Origin: Microbacterium aurugineum
GTDB lineage: Bacteria > Actinomycetota > Actinomycetes > Actinomycetales > Microbacteriaceae
NCBI RefSeq assembly: GCF_023101205.1
Contig: NZ_CP078078.1
Span: 744,001-808,000 of the forward strand
DNA length: 64,000 nt
Direction: 5' to 3'
The notes under the pieces were generated by a model. The model was not told the DNA's origin and made no database searches. It worked only from the letters and a program-made list of their open reading frames with translations. Positions 1 through 8,350 of this stretch are shown in pieces (the first letter of the stretch is position 1; each line of letters starts with the position of its first letter). The position numbers and the translations under genes were made by a program.

Positions 1-423
1 GTGGTCGGCCGCGAAACCGAGCTTCTCCGCGGCAGCAGAGGCACCGGGCAGCAGCGGAGACACCGTCACGAGCCACGTCGCTCCGGCGTCGGTGAGCTGA
101 TTCGCGATCTCCTCTGCGGTGTAGAGGGAGTTGATCGTCGTCGCGGTCGCTCCGGCGCGGAGGATGCCGTGGAACACCGTGGCGAACGCGGGGACGTTGG
201 GGCAGAGGACTCCGATCGTGGTCCCGACTCCGACTCCGCGGGCGGCGAGGGCACCGGCGAAGAGATCGATCTGGCCTACGAGCTGTCGGTAGGTGGTGGT
301 CGCCCCGCTCACTCCGTCGACGAGAGCGATCGTGTCGAGCTCCTCCTCGCCGAGACCTCCGAAGAGGAATTCGTGGATGGAGACCTCGGGGATCTCCACA
401 TCGGGGTAGGTGCTGCGAACCAT
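1..423 (-). CDS. AMP-forming acyl-CoA synthetase, N-terminal part (cut by window edge)
   Basis: These are the first 141 residues of an acyl-CoA/4-coumarate-CoA ligase-like enzyme of the ANL superfamily, which turns a carboxylic acid into an acyl-adenylate and then a CoA thioester. The visible N-domain features are TYRQLVGQ (44-51), GVGVGTTIGVLCPN (63-76) and YTAEEIANQL (101-110). The catalytic motifs lie beyond the left edge, so the substrate cannot be judged. The ATG start at 423 has an AAGGAG Shine-Dalgarno 5 nt upstream. It lies 88 bp downstream of the regulator on the same strand, so it may share that transcript and activate the acid imported by the neighbouring TctCBA; that link is inference. 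Confidence 0.85.
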   Translation of the reverse strand, partial: MVRSTYPDVEIPEVSIHEFLFGGLGEEELDTIALVDGVSGATTTYRQLVGQIDLFAGALAARGVGVGTTIGVLCPNVPAFATVFHGILRAGATATTINSLYTAEEIANQLTDAGATWLVTVSPLLPGASAAAEKLGFAADH

Positions 424-511
424 GAGATCTCCTTCGATCCTGGGTGTGCTGACGGCGTCGTCGAGTGCGATCCAGTGTCGCATACAACGGCACTGCGTCC
501 CAGGGGAAGAT

Positions 512-1720
512 TCAGATCGTCCCGTTCACGCGGTAGCGCGTGCCGGGGCGACCCTTCGTGGCGTAGTCGAGTGCGCGGACCGCGCGTCCGGAGCTCGCGA
601 GATGCTCGAGGTAGCGTCGTGCGCTCACCCGCGAGATGTCGAGATCCGCGCCGATCTCGGTGGCGGATGCGTCGGGACGCGCAGCGAGGGCGGCGGAGAC
701 CCGGTCGAGCGTCTCGGCGCTGAGCCCCTTGGGGATGCCGAAGCGCTGACGGAAGGCGATGATCGCATCGGCCGCCTCGACTCTGCGCACGACATCGTGG
801 AGCTCGGTGTGGTCGCGCAGCAGCAGCGTCGCCCCGATCCCGCCGTCCTCGCCCTCGCTGCCGGTGCTGCGGGCGACCAGCACGTGGGAGCCGACGATCA
901 CCGGCCGTCCGGCGGACTCGCCCTCGCGCAGCACCGTGGTCAGCTCTTCGCCGAGCACGTCGGCAGCGGGGGAGCCGTCGAGTTCGGCGGCATCGCGGTC
1001 GAGGAACCGCGCCGCTGCGTCGTTGACGAGCGTGATACGGCCCTCGTCGTCGACGGTGATCACGCCCTCGCTGAGGCCGTGCAGCGTCGTCTCCTGATTC
1101 TTCACGAGTGCGGCGATCTGGTGGGGTTCGAGGCGGTAGATGCGCCGTCGGATGACCGAGGTGACCCACGCGGATCCGAAGACCCCGAGAACCGCCGCGG
1201 CGAGCATGGCGGAGATCAGCCAGGCGAGGTTGGACGTGAACTCCTCATTCAGCTCGGATTCGAGGATGCCGACGGACGCCGTGCCGATCACCTCGTCATG
1301 GTCGTCGCGGATGGGCACCTTGACTCGCCAGGACGTGCCCAGCGTTCCGGTCTGCGTGCCGACGTACACCTCGCCGGAGAGGGGGATGGAGGGGTCGGTG
1401 GAGACGGTCTCTCCGATGCGGTCCGGATTCGGGTGGGAGTAGCGGATGCCCTCCTCATTGGCGACCACCACGTAGGCGAGATCGGACGCCTCGCGGATGA
1501 CCTCGGCGATGGGCTGGATCGCCGTCGACGGCTCGACGTCGTCGAACGCGGCGAGGACGGCGGGGAGGGCGGCGATCGACTGGGCGACGGCCTGCATCCG
1601 GTCCTTGTAGGCCTCGCGGAGTGCCTGCTCCTGGAACGCCCCGGCGACGATGCCGGTCGCGAGGGTCACCAGGAACACGATCAGCGCCTGCAGCACGAGC
1701 AGCTGCATGCGGAGCGTCAT
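512..1720 (-). CDS. Membrane one-component regulator: CitA/DcuS-type sensor and PAS fused to a CitB/DcuR-type HTH
   Basis: A protein of 402 residues in one open frame. Residues 7-27 are a membrane segment, about 30-165 form an extracytoplasmic sensor like those of citrate/C4-dicarboxylate kinases, 165-186 are a second membrane segment, and about 200-305 are a PAS domain. The kinase family would next carry the phospho-acceptor helix (an HEFSN-type H-box) and an ATPase domain; both are absent. After a short linker (about 310-328) comes the C-terminal DNA-binding domain of CitB/DcuR response regulators: PKGLSAETLDRV (330-341), ISRVSARRYLEHL (362-374) and KGRPGTRYRV (389-398). No receiver domain exists. 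Ligand sensing must therefore be passed to DNA without phosphorylation. The ATG at 1720 is preferred (AGGTGG 8 nt upstream); a GTG at 1732 is possible. It is divergent from tctCBA, its probable target. Confidence 0.9.
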   Translation of the reverse strand: MTLRMQLLVLQALIVFLVTLATGIVAGAFQEQALREAYKDRMQAVAQSIAALPAVLAAFDDVEPSTAIQPIAEVIREASDLAYVVVANEEGIRYSHPNPDRIGETVSTDPSIPLSGEVYVGTQTGTLGTSWRVKVPIRDDHDEVIGTASVGILESELNEEFTSNLAWLISAMLAAAVLGVFGSAWVTSVIRRRIYRLEPHQIAALVKNQETTLHGLSEGVITVDDEGRITLVNDAAARFLDRDAAELDGSPAADVLGEELTTVLREGESAGRPVIVGSHVLVARSTGSEGEDGGIGATLLLRDHTELHDVVRRVEAADAIIAFRQRFGIPKGLSAETLDRVSAALAARPDASATEIGADLDISRVSARRYLEHLASSGRAVRALDYATKGRPGTRYRVNGTI

Positions 1721-1786
1721 CTTCGAGGCCACCTGACCATTGTCGCCCCAGACGGCGGACCGTGCGAGCGGGGGACGGCACTGTCC

Positions 1787-1826
1787 CCGACCAATAGTTT
1801 CGAAACTCCGACCAATGGTTTCCGAA
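1787..1826. promoter_or_regulatory. Two 21-bp-spaced direct repeats between fusion regulator and tctC
   Basis: CCGACCAATAGTTTCGAA at 1787 recurs with small changes as CCGACCAATGGTTTCCGAA at 1808, exactly 21 bp (two helical turns) later. The first copy holds the palindrome GTTTCGAAAC (1797-1806). The site lies in the 175-bp divergent intergenic region, so it is the best candidate operator for the fusion regulator acting on tctCBA and on itself. Function is inferred from position and repetition only. Confidence 0.55.
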
Positions 1827-1895
1827 GCTTGAGCGAGGGCTCTCCGGCTCGCAAGGTGGACGCACAGCACCACGAACGCTCAAGGAGGAGCGCAC

Positions 1896-2915
1896 ATGAA
1901 GCACGCACGCATCGGAGTCCTGGCCGCCATCGCGGTGGCCGCACTCACCCTCACGTCCTGCGCCGGAGGCAGCGCACCGACGGACGACGGCGGCGGTGGG
2001 GACGCCGAGGCCGCTGCGGTCACCGACGTCTCGATCGTGGTCCCGGCCGATCCGGGCGGCGGATGGGACCAGACCGGTCGTGCGCTGTCCCAGGTGCTCA
2101 CGGAGGACGACATCGTCAGCTCTGCACCCGTCACGAACGTCGGTGGAGCCGGCGGCACCGTGGGCCTGGCGCAGCTGGCCAACGAGAAGAACCCGAAAAC
2201 GCTCATGGTGATGGGCCTCGTGATGGTCGGGGCCGTCGAGACGAACGCCTCGGCTGTGCGCATCGAGGACACGACACCGATCGCCCGGCTCACGGATGAG
2301 CCCCTCGTCGTGGTGGTCCCCGCCGACTCGAAGTACGACACGCTCGAGGACCTGGTGGAGGACATCGTCGACAACGGGCAGTCGGTCACGATCACCGGTG
2401 GGTCGGCGGGCGGCGCCGACCACATCCTCGCCGGGCTCATGCTCGAAGAAGCGGGCCTCGACGAAGCGGCGATCGCCGAGAAGCTCAACTACACCCCCAA
2501 CTCCGGTGGCGGTGAGGCGGTGCCGCTGCTGATCGGCGGCAAGGTGTCCGCGGGCATCTCGGGCGTGGGCGAGTTCGCCCAGCATGTCGAGAGCGGTGCG
2601 CTCAAGGCGCTCGCCGTATCCAGCGAGGAGCCGGTCGAACAGCTCCCCGACGTCCCGACCATCACCGAAGAGGGGTACGACGTCGTCCTCACCAACTGGC
2701 GTGGTGTGATCGCCCCCGGGGGCATCTCCGACGGCGCCAAGGACGAGCTCGTGCGCGTCATCACCGAGCTGCACGAATCGGCGGCGTGGACCGAACAGCT
2801 GGAGACGAAGGGCTGGACCGACGCCTTCCTGGTCGGGGACGAGTTCGACGAGTTCCTCACGGGCAACATCGAGGAGGTCACGGCGACGCTGAAGAACATC
2901 GGGCTGGTGCAGTGA
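1896..2915 (+). CDS. tctC: Tripartite tricarboxylate transporter, substrate-binding lipoprotein
   Basis: A 339-residue extracytoplasmic receptor of the TTT family, which captures citrate-like or other carboxylates and hands them to TctBA. A lipoprotein signal ends in LTSC with the lipid-bearing Cys at residue 22, followed by a Gly/Asp-rich linker. The mature part starts with the family pattern [18 protein letters not shown] (about 47-64). The start is supported by AAGGAGGAG 5-8 nt before the ATG. It is the first gene of tctCBA (1 bp to tctB) and is divergent from the membrane regulator. The ligand cannot be read from the sequence because TctC proteins bind many organic acids. Confidence 0.9.
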   Translation: MKHARIGVLAAIAVAALTLTSCAGGSAPTDDGGGGDAEAAAVTDVSIVVPADPGGGWDQTGRALSQVLTEDDIVSSAPVTNVGGAGGTVGLAQLANEKNPKTLMVMGLVMVGAVETNASAVRIEDTTPIARLTDEPLVVVVPADSKYDTLEDLVEDIVDNGQSVTITGGSAGGADHILAGLMLEEAGLDEAAIAEKLNYTPNSGGGEAVPLLIGGKVSAGISGVGEFAQHVESGALKALAVSSEEPVEQLPDVPTITEEGYDVVLTNWRGVIAPGGISDGAKDELVRVITELHESAAWTEQLETKGWTDAFLVGDEFDEFLTGNIEEVTATLKNIGLVQ

Positions 2916-2916
2916 C

Positions 2917-3408
2917 ATGAGGGTCGCCCTCGGCGAACTCGTGTTCGCCGGCATCATGGTCGCGCTCGGCGTCTTCGCCGTCGTCGGCATCTTCCTGATC
3001 CATGTCCCCGTCGGTATGAAGGCCGGCCCCACCGTGTTCCCGATCTTCGTGTCGGTCATCCTGCTCGCCTCTGCAGTCGCCGTGCTGATCGGCGTGCTGC
3101 GCGGTGAGCGCGGCGGCGCCGAGGAGGCGGAGGACGTCGACACCACACTGCCGACCGACTGGGTGACGCTCGCCAAGCTGGTGGGTCTGGTGGTCGCGCA
3201 CCTCCTGCTGATCGAGCCGCTCGGCTGGGCGCCGGCCGCCGCACTCCTGTTCGGCGGCGTCGCCTGGTCCCTCGCCGCGAAGCGCTGGTGGATGGCCTTC
3301 CTGATCGGGATCGTCGTCGCGGTCGTGATCCAGATCGCCTTCGGCGGCCTGCTCGGTCTCTCGCTCCCGTGGGGTCCTGCCCTCGGCTGGCTCGGAAGGA
3401 TGTTCTGA
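2917..3408 (+). CDS. tctB: Tripartite tricarboxylate transporter, small membrane subunit
   Basis: A 163-residue protein with four hydrophobic segments (about 5-26, 38-58, 88-122 as a pair, 126-150), typical of the poorly conserved TctB subunit that pairs with TctA. An acidic cytoplasmic loop ([10 protein letters not shown], near 68-77) separates the halves. It starts 1 bp after tctC and overlaps tctA by one base in a TGATG junction, so translation is probably coupled. The identification rests on size, topology and position between tctC and tctA rather than on residue motifs. Confidence 0.85.
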   Translation: MRVALGELVFAGIMVALGVFAVVGIFLIHVPVGMKAGPTVFPIFVSVILLASAVAVLIGVLRGERGGAEEAEDVDTTLPTDWVTLAKLVGLVVAHLLLIEPLGWAPAAALLFGGVAWSLAAKRWWMAFLIGIVVAVVIQIAFGGLLGLSLPWGPALGWLGRMF

Positions 3409-4955
3409 TGGACAGCTGGATGCTGCTCCTCGAAGGCTTCGCGACGGCGCTGCAACCCGAATACCTCGCCTTCGCTTTCCTCGGCGTCTTCGTCGGTACC
3501 GCGGTCGGCGTGCTGCCGGGGATCGGCCCCGCCATGACGGTCGCCCTGCTGCTTCCCCTGACGTACACGCTGGACCCCGCGGCGGCGCTGATCACCTTCG
3601 CGGGCATCTACTACGGCGGCATGTACGGCGGCTCGACGACGAGCATCCTGCTCAACACCCCGGGGGAGTCGGCGTCGATCGTCACCGCGATCGAAGGCAA
3701 CAGGATGGCCAGAATGGGGCGGGGCGCAGCCGCACTCGCCACGGCGGCCATCGGCTCGTTCATCGCCGGCACGCTCGCCACGTTGGGGTTGACCCTGCTG
3801 GCGCCGCTGCTCGCACAGTTCGCGGTGAACCTCGGACCGGCCGACTACGTCGCCCTCATCGTCATCGCGTTCGTCACGGTGGGTGCGCTGATCGGCAGCT
3901 CGATCTCCCGGGGGATGCTCTCGCTCGGCGTCGGGCTGTTCCTCGGACTCGTCGGCACCGACTGGCTCTCGGGGCAGCAGCGCTACACGCTGGGGATCCC
4001 GGCGCTGTCCGACGGCGTCGACATCGTGCTGGTCGCGGTCGGACTGTTCGCCGTGGGGGAGACGTTCTACATCGCCGCGCGGCTGCGTCACGGCGGCGTC
4101 GACGTCATCCCCGTCACCCGGGGCTGGCGTTCATGGATGACGAAGGCGGACTGGCGCCGGTCGTGGAAGCCGTGGCTGCGAGGAACGGCGATCGGCTTCC
4201 CGATCGGCACGATCCCCGCCGGCGGTGCGGACGTCGCGACGTTCCTCTCGTACGCGACCGAACGCAAGCTGTCGAAGCACCGCGAGGAGTTCGGACGAGG
4301 TGCCATCGAGGGCGTCGCCGGTCCGGAGTCCGCGAACAACGCGGCTGCCGCCGGTGTGCTCGTGCCTCTGCTCACACTCGGGCTGCCGACGACCGCGACC
4401 GCGGCGATCATCCTCACGGCGTTCCAGTCGTACGGCATCCAACCGGGACCCCTGCTGTTCGAGAACCAGTCGAACCTGGTGTGGGCGCTGATCGCGAGCC
4501 TGTACATCGGCAACGTCATCCTGATCGTGCTCAACCTGCCGCTCGTGGGCATGTGGGTGAAGCTGCTGCAGATCCCGCGGCCGTACCTGTACGCGGGGAT
4601 CCTGCTGTTCGCCGTCTTCGGGGCGTACGCCCTGCACAGCTCCCCGATCGACATCCTGATCCTGCTCATCGTCGGCATCCTCGGATACTTCATGCGCAGG
4701 TACGGATACCCGGTGGCGCCGCTGGTGGTCGGGATGATCCTGGGGCCGATGGCCGAGGAGCAGCTGCGCAAGGCGTTGCAGCTGAGCCAGGGAGACCTGA
4801 GCACGTTGGTGATGCAGCCGTTCGCAGCCATCGCCTACGGGGTGCTCGCTCTGCTGATCATCGGTGGGCTGTGGTTGCGTCGGCGGCAGCGTCGCTACGA
4901 GCAGGCGCTCACCGAGTCGATCGCCGTGCCGATCAAGGCGGACTCGGAGGTCTGA
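3408..4955 (+). CDS. tctA: Tripartite tricarboxylate transporter, large permease subunit
   Basis: A 515-residue, highly hydrophobic permease with about 12 membrane helices that forms the transport path of the TTT system, driven by ion symport in characterised members. Family signatures are visible: [15 protein letters not shown] near residue 25-40, [20 protein letters not shown] near 65-84, and [21 protein letters not shown] near 305-325, the last repeating the proline/glycine pattern of the first half. The ATG overlaps the tctB stop (TGATG), and the nearest in-frame upstream starts would run into tctB. With tctC and tctB it makes a complete transporter. No hairpin terminator is seen in the 37 bp that follow. 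Confidence 0.93.
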   Translation: MDSWMLLLEGFATALQPEYLAFAFLGVFVGTAVGVLPGIGPAMTVALLLPLTYTLDPAAALITFAGIYYGGMYGGSTTSILLNTPGESASIVTAIEGNRMARMGRGAAALATAAIGSFIAGTLATLGLTLLAPLLAQFAVNLGPADYVALIVIAFVTVGALIGSSISRGMLSLGVGLFLGLVGTDWLSGQQRYTLGIPALSDGVDIVLVAVGLFAVGETFYIAARLRHGGVDVIPVTRGWRSWMTKADWRRSWKPWLRGTAIGFPIGTIPAGGADVATFLSYATERKLSKHREEFGRGAIEGVAGPESANNAAAAGVLVPLLTLGLPTTATAAIILTAFQSYGIQPGPLLFENQSNLVWALIASLYIGNVILIVLNLPLVGMWVKLLQIPRPYLYAGILLFAVFGAYALHSSPIDILILLIVGILGYFMRRYGYPVAPLVVGMILGPMAEEQLRKALQLSQGDLSTLVMQPFAAIAYGVLALLIIGGLWLRRRQRRYEQALTESIAVPIKADSEV

Positions 4956-4992
4956 GTTCGGGACGGGAGGAGGCCGGGAGTAGGCTGATCCG

Positions 4993-5790
4993 GTGAGTGA
5001 CGTACAGGCCAGGGCACGAGGGCCTCGCGCCTACATCACGTTCATCGGGATCGGCCTTCTCGCCGGTCTCCTCTCCGGCCTCTTCGGCGTCGGCGGCGGC
5101 ACGGTCATCGTCCCGCTGCTGGTTCTCCTGCTCCAGTTCGACCAGCGCCTCGCGGCCGGAACCTCGCTCGCGGCGATCGTCCCGACGGCCAGCGTCGGCG
5201 TCATCTCGTACGCCACGACCGGATCCGTCGCCTGGATCCCCGCCATCATCCTGGCGGCCGGGGCCGTGCTCGGCGCGCAGATCGGTACGCGCCTGCTGCC
5301 GCGCATCTCGCAGACAGCCCTGCGCTGGGGCTTCGTCGGCTTCCTCCTCGTCGTGATCGTCAGTCTCTTCCTCGTCATCCCCTCGCGCGACGCCGCGTTC
5401 GAGCTCACCTGGCTGACCGGAATCGCCCTGGTCGGCGTCGGCATCGGCACCGGCATCCTCGCCGGTCTGATCGGGGTGGGTGGCGGCGTCATCGTCGTCC
5501 CCGTGCTGATGCTGGCCTTCGGCACCAGCGACCTCGTCGCGAAGGGCACCTCGCTGCTCATGATGATCCCGACGGCGATCTCGGGCACGGTGGGGAATCT
5601 GCGCAACCGCAATGTCGACCTGCTCGCCGCGCTGCTCATCGGCGTCTCCGCGTGCACCACGACCGCGCTCGGGGCGTGGCTGGCGACGATCGTCGATCCG
5701 ACCCTCGGCAACATGCTGTTCGCGGCATATCTCGTGGTGATCGCCGTGCAGATGGCGATCAAGGCGGTCAGAGGGCGTAAGCGCGCCTGA
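4993..5790 (+). CDS. TauE/SafE family (DUF81) membrane permease
   Basis: A 265-residue protein with about eight membrane helices in two homologous halves, each with the glycine signature of the family: GLLSGLFGVGGGTVIVPLL (about 24-42) and GILAGLIGVGGGVIVVPVL (about 155-173). Characterised relatives move sulfite, sulfonates or other small organosulfur anions; the substrate here is unknown. The GTG start at 4993 has no Shine-Dalgarno but has TAGGCT 6 nt upstream (4981-4986), which suggests a leaderless mRNA. It is therefore probably transcribed independently of tctCBA. Confidence 0.85.
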   Translation: MSDVQARARGPRAYITFIGIGLLAGLLSGLFGVGGGTVIVPLLVLLLQFDQRLAAGTSLAAIVPTASVGVISYATTGSVAWIPAIILAAGAVLGAQIGTRLLPRISQTALRWGFVGFLLVVIVSLFLVIPSRDAAFELTWLTGIALVGVGIGTGILAGLIGVGGGVIVVPVLMLAFGTSDLVAKGTSLLMMIPTAISGTVGNLRNRNVDLLAALLIGVSACTTTALGAWLATIVDPTLGNMLFAAYLVVIAVQMAIKAVRGRKRA

Positions 5791-5797
5791 CCGAGAG

Positions 5798-5840
5798 GTG
5801 GATGAAAGGATCTTCATCCACGGCTCATCTGCACATCATG
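5798..5840. promoter_or_regulatory. Inverted repeat and 11-bp-spaced TCATC direct repeats before the two-component operon
   Basis: A perfect 9-bp inverted repeat (GTGGATGAA at 5798-5806, TTCATCCAC at 5813-5821) overlaps three direct repeats, TTCATCC, CTCATCT and ATCATGA, each 7 bp with 4-bp gaps (5813, 5824, 5835). A 7-4-7 tandem layout is typical of OmpR/PhoB-family binding sites, and an OmpR-type regulator lies in this operon (7691-8350). A CATCAT box (5850-5855) sits 6 nt before the ATG at 5862. Autoregulation is inferred. Confidence 0.45.
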
Positions 5841-5861
5841 ATCGACCGGCATCATGGGGTC

Positions 5862-6137
5862 ATGCCCACTCCACGACGCCTCCTCCTCACCGGCGCCCTG
5901 ATCGCCGTTCCGGTCGCCTTCGCGGTCGGGAGCGTCGTGCTGGCGCAGATGCCTCCGTCTCCCCACCTGCCCACGGAACCCGTGTCGGTGCAGCTCGCGC
6001 CGCCGACCGAGGAGCCGGCGCCACGTGTGACCCCGGCGCCCGCACCTGCTCCTGCTCCGGCACCCGCCCCGCAACCGGCGCCGGTGCCCGCGCCGCCCGC
6101 GGGCGACGACGACGATGACGACGGCGACGATGACTGA
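5862..6137 (+). CDS. Small exported or anchored Pro/Ala-rich protein with poly-Asp tail
   Basis: A 91-residue protein I do not recognise as a named family. Residues 6-28 form a hydrophobic signal or anchor, about 30-55 are Pro/Glu-rich, 58-80 are a low-complexity Pro-Ala stretch, and the C-terminus is an acidic tail with nine Asp in the last eleven residues. If exported, the tail would lie outside the membrane and could bind divalent cations. It directly precedes and overlaps the sensor kinase gene, so it may be an accessory or target of that system. The start at 5862 fits a leaderless transcript; an upstream ATG at 5802 would put the hydrophobic segment further in and is less likely. Confidence 0.6.
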   Translation: MPTPRRLLLTGALIAVPVAFAVGSVVLAQMPPSPHLPTEPVSVQLAPPTEEPAPRVTPAPAPAPAPAPAPQPAPVPAPPAGDDDDDDGDDD

Positions 6138-7689
6138 CGCGCCCACGCTCCCGCTGGAGCTCGACGCGAAGGACACGCCTCGTCCCGACCCGCGCGCGGT
6201 GGCGCACGGGCCGACGGCCACCGGTGTCCCGTTGCGCACCCTGCGTCGCCGCACGCTGCCTGCGCGCTGGCGGATCACCCTGTGGATCATCCTCAGCACC
6301 GCCGTGACCCTCTTCGCCGTCGGGATGATCGGCCGCAGCATCTTCATCGCGGGCGTCGAGCAGTCCGCCAACGCCGAGATCGAGCAGGAAGCCGCCGAGT
6401 TCGCCCGCTTCGCGGAGGATGCGGCGGCGAGCGGCCACACCACGGCAGAGGAGCTCGTCACCGAGTACGTCGCCCGGCAATCCGCGCACGAGAACGAGGT
6501 CGTCGTCGCCACCGTCGGCGGCACGGTGATCGCGGTCGCGAACGGCTCGGCGACAACGACGGATCCCTCCGCCGTCTCGGACGTGCCCGGCGGGGAGGCG
6601 CTCGTGGCCGAGCTCCTCGGCGCCACGGAGACCTCCGGCGCTCAGGAGGAGCGCGAAGCCGGACCCCTGCGCTGGGGCCGGCTGGACTTCACGACCGGTG
6701 ACGGCGACGGCTCGGTCCTGATCATGCAGTACACGCAGGACGCGCGGGCGCAGGTCGATGCCGGCTTCGCGACGATCGCGTGGGTGGCGCTGGTCGGCAT
6801 CGTGCTCAGCTCCGGTGTCGCCTGGCTCGTGGCGGGCCAGATCCTGGCACCCGTGCGAGAGGTGTACCGGGTCGCGCGCGACATCGGGGAGCACGACCTC
6901 TCGGCCAGGGTGCCGGTGGAGGGGACGGATGACATCGCCGCCGTGGCCACGACCTTCAACCAGATGCTCGACCGCCTCGAAGCCGTGCACGCCACGCAGC
7001 AACGGTTCGTGGACGACGCAGGGCACGAACTGCGCACCCCGATCACGATCGTGCGGGGACAGCTCGAGCTGCTCAGTGAAGACCCCGAGGAGCGCGCCGC
7101 GACCCTGCGTCTCGTCAGCGACGAGCTCGACCGCATGAGCCGCATCGTCACGGACCTCCTCGTGCTCGCGCGGGCCGAGCAGCCTGACTTCGTGCGCGTC
7201 GCGGACTGCGACATCGCCGCCCTCACCCTCGACATCGAGGCCAAAGCGCAGAACCTGGGTGACCGCCGGTGGCAGCTCATGGAGGTGGCGGAGGGAGCGG
7301 TTCCGCTCGACCCCCAGCGGGTCACCCAGGCCGTGCTCCAGCTCGCGGCGAACGCGGTGCAGGTCACCGAGCCGGGCGATCGCATCCTCATCGGCTCCCG
7401 CTTCGACGGCGAGGGCTCCGAGCGGCGCCTGCGACTCTGGGTGCGAGACTCCGGTCCCGGAGTCGCCGTGACCGATGCCGAGCGCATCTTCGAACGCTTC
7501 GCCCGCGGGGACAGCTCCGGTGCACGCCGTGGATCGGGGCTCGGGCTCGCGATCGTGCGGGCGATCACCGATGGACACGGCGGCTCGGCGTGGGTCGACA
7601 GCGTGCTCGGCGAAGGCGCCACTTTCGGTATCGACCTCCCCGCGCCCACCCCTACGCGGTTCGACGCCGCGACAGAGAGGAGCGAGTGA
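6130..7689 (+). CDS. Two-component sensor histidine kinase
   Basis: A 519-residue membrane kinase. After a Pro-rich cytoplasmic N-terminus comes a membrane segment (about 45-70), an extracytoplasmic region of about 140 residues, a second membrane segment (about 215-238) and a HAMP domain. The dimerisation helix holds the phospho-acceptor His in DDAGHELRTPITIVRGQ (about residue 303), and the ATPase domain shows an N-box (LAANAVQV), DSGPGV and GSGLGLAIVRAI. The sensor region matches no domain I can name. The ATG at 6130 gives an 8-bp overlap with the preceding small gene (ATGACTGA); an ATG at 6115 would add five residues. It pairs with the response regulator that starts 1 bp after its stop. Confidence 0.9.
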   Translation: MTDAPTLPLELDAKDTPRPDPRAVAHGPTATGVPLRTLRRRTLPARWRITLWIILSTAVTLFAVGMIGRSIFIAGVEQSANAEIEQEAAEFARFAEDAAASGHTTAEELVTEYVARQSAHENEVVVATVGGTVIAVANGSATTTDPSAVSDVPGGEALVAELLGATETSGAQEEREAGPLRWGRLDFTTGDGDGSVLIMQYTQDARAQVDAGFATIAWVALVGIVLSSGVAWLVAGQILAPVREVYRVARDIGEHDLSARVPVEGTDDIAAVATTFNQMLDRLEAVHATQQRFVDDAGHELRTPITIVRGQLELLSEDPEERAATLRLVSDELDRMSRIVTDLLVLARAEQPDFVRVADCDIAALTLDIEAKAQNLGDRRWQLMEVAEGAVPLDPQRVTQAVLQLAANAVQVTEPGDRILIGSRFDGEGSERRLRLWVRDSGPGVAVTDAERIFERFARGDSSGARRGSGLGLAIVRAITDGHGGSAWVDSVLGEGATFGIDLPAPTPTRFDAATERSE

Positions 7690-7690
7690 G

Positions 7691-8350
7691 ATGCGCAGCA
7701 TCCTCATCGCCGAAGACGACCCGCACATCACCTCGTTCGTCCGCCGCGGGCTGCGCGCGGCCGGGTACGAGACCGCCGAGGCCGCCGACGGGCACACCGC
7801 ACTGCTGATGGCACGCAGCGGCATGTTCGACCTGGTGCTGCTCGACATCGGGCTCGGAGTCATGGACGGCTTCGACGTGCTCGCCAACCTGCGCGGCGAA
7901 GGCGTCGCGACCCCGGTCATCATCCTCACCGCCCGTGACTCGGTCATCGACACCGTGCGGGGTCTGGAGAGCGGCGCCAACGACTACGTCACCAAGCCGT
8001 TCCAGTTCGCCGAACTCATCGCCCGGGTGCGGCTGCGCATCGGTGACGGTGAGGGACGCGCGGCCGGTCCGGTGCTCACCCACGGCGAGGTGCGCGTGGA
8101 CGTGCGCGCACGCACGGTCACCGTCGAGGGGGACATGCGCGAGCTCACCTCGCGGGAGTTCGCCCTGCTCGAGGTGTTCCTGCAGAACGCGGGACAAGTG
8201 CTGTCGCGCGATCAACTGATCGGGCACGTCTGGGGGATGGACTTCGATCCGGCTTCCAATGTGGTCGACGTCTATGTGCGGGCGCTGCGCGGCAAGATCG
8301 GGGTCGACCGCATCGAGACCGTGCGCGGGGCAGGTTATCGATTCCGATGA
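7691..8350 (+). CDS. OmpR/PhoB-family response regulator
   Basis: A 219-residue regulator. The receiver domain has the acidic pair D9/D10, the phospho-acceptor D52 (VLLDIGLG), T80 and K102 (YVTKPF). A C-terminal winged helix (about 125-219) ends in the usual RGAGYRFR. It is translated from an ATG 1 bp after the kinase stop and overlaps the anion-transporter gene by ATGA, so kinase, regulator and transporter are made together. The TCATC repeats upstream of the operon are its likely binding site. A role in controlling uptake of an organic anion is inferred from the neighbours. Confidence 0.92.
   Translation: MRSILIAEDDPHITSFVRRGLRAAGYETAEAADGHTALLMARSGMFDLVLLDIGLGVMDGFDVLANLRGEGVATPVIILTARDSVIDTVRGLESGANDYVTKPFQFAELIARVRLRIGDGEGRAAGPVLTHGEVRVDVRARTVTVEGDMRELTSREFALLEVFLQNAGQVLSRDQLIGHVWGMDFDPASNVVDVYVRALRGKIGVDRIETVRGAGYRFR

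Noticed and set aside
421..436. Match of CATGAGATCTCCTTCG to the motif array near poxB
   Set aside because: Here it is simply the start codon and Shine-Dalgarno of the acyl-CoA ligase gene; the resemblance may reflect the AAGGAG core.
1455..4091. An 878-codon minus-strand frame over tctCBA
   Set aside because: It covers the tct genes antisense and runs into the regulator in another frame; no recognisable domain.
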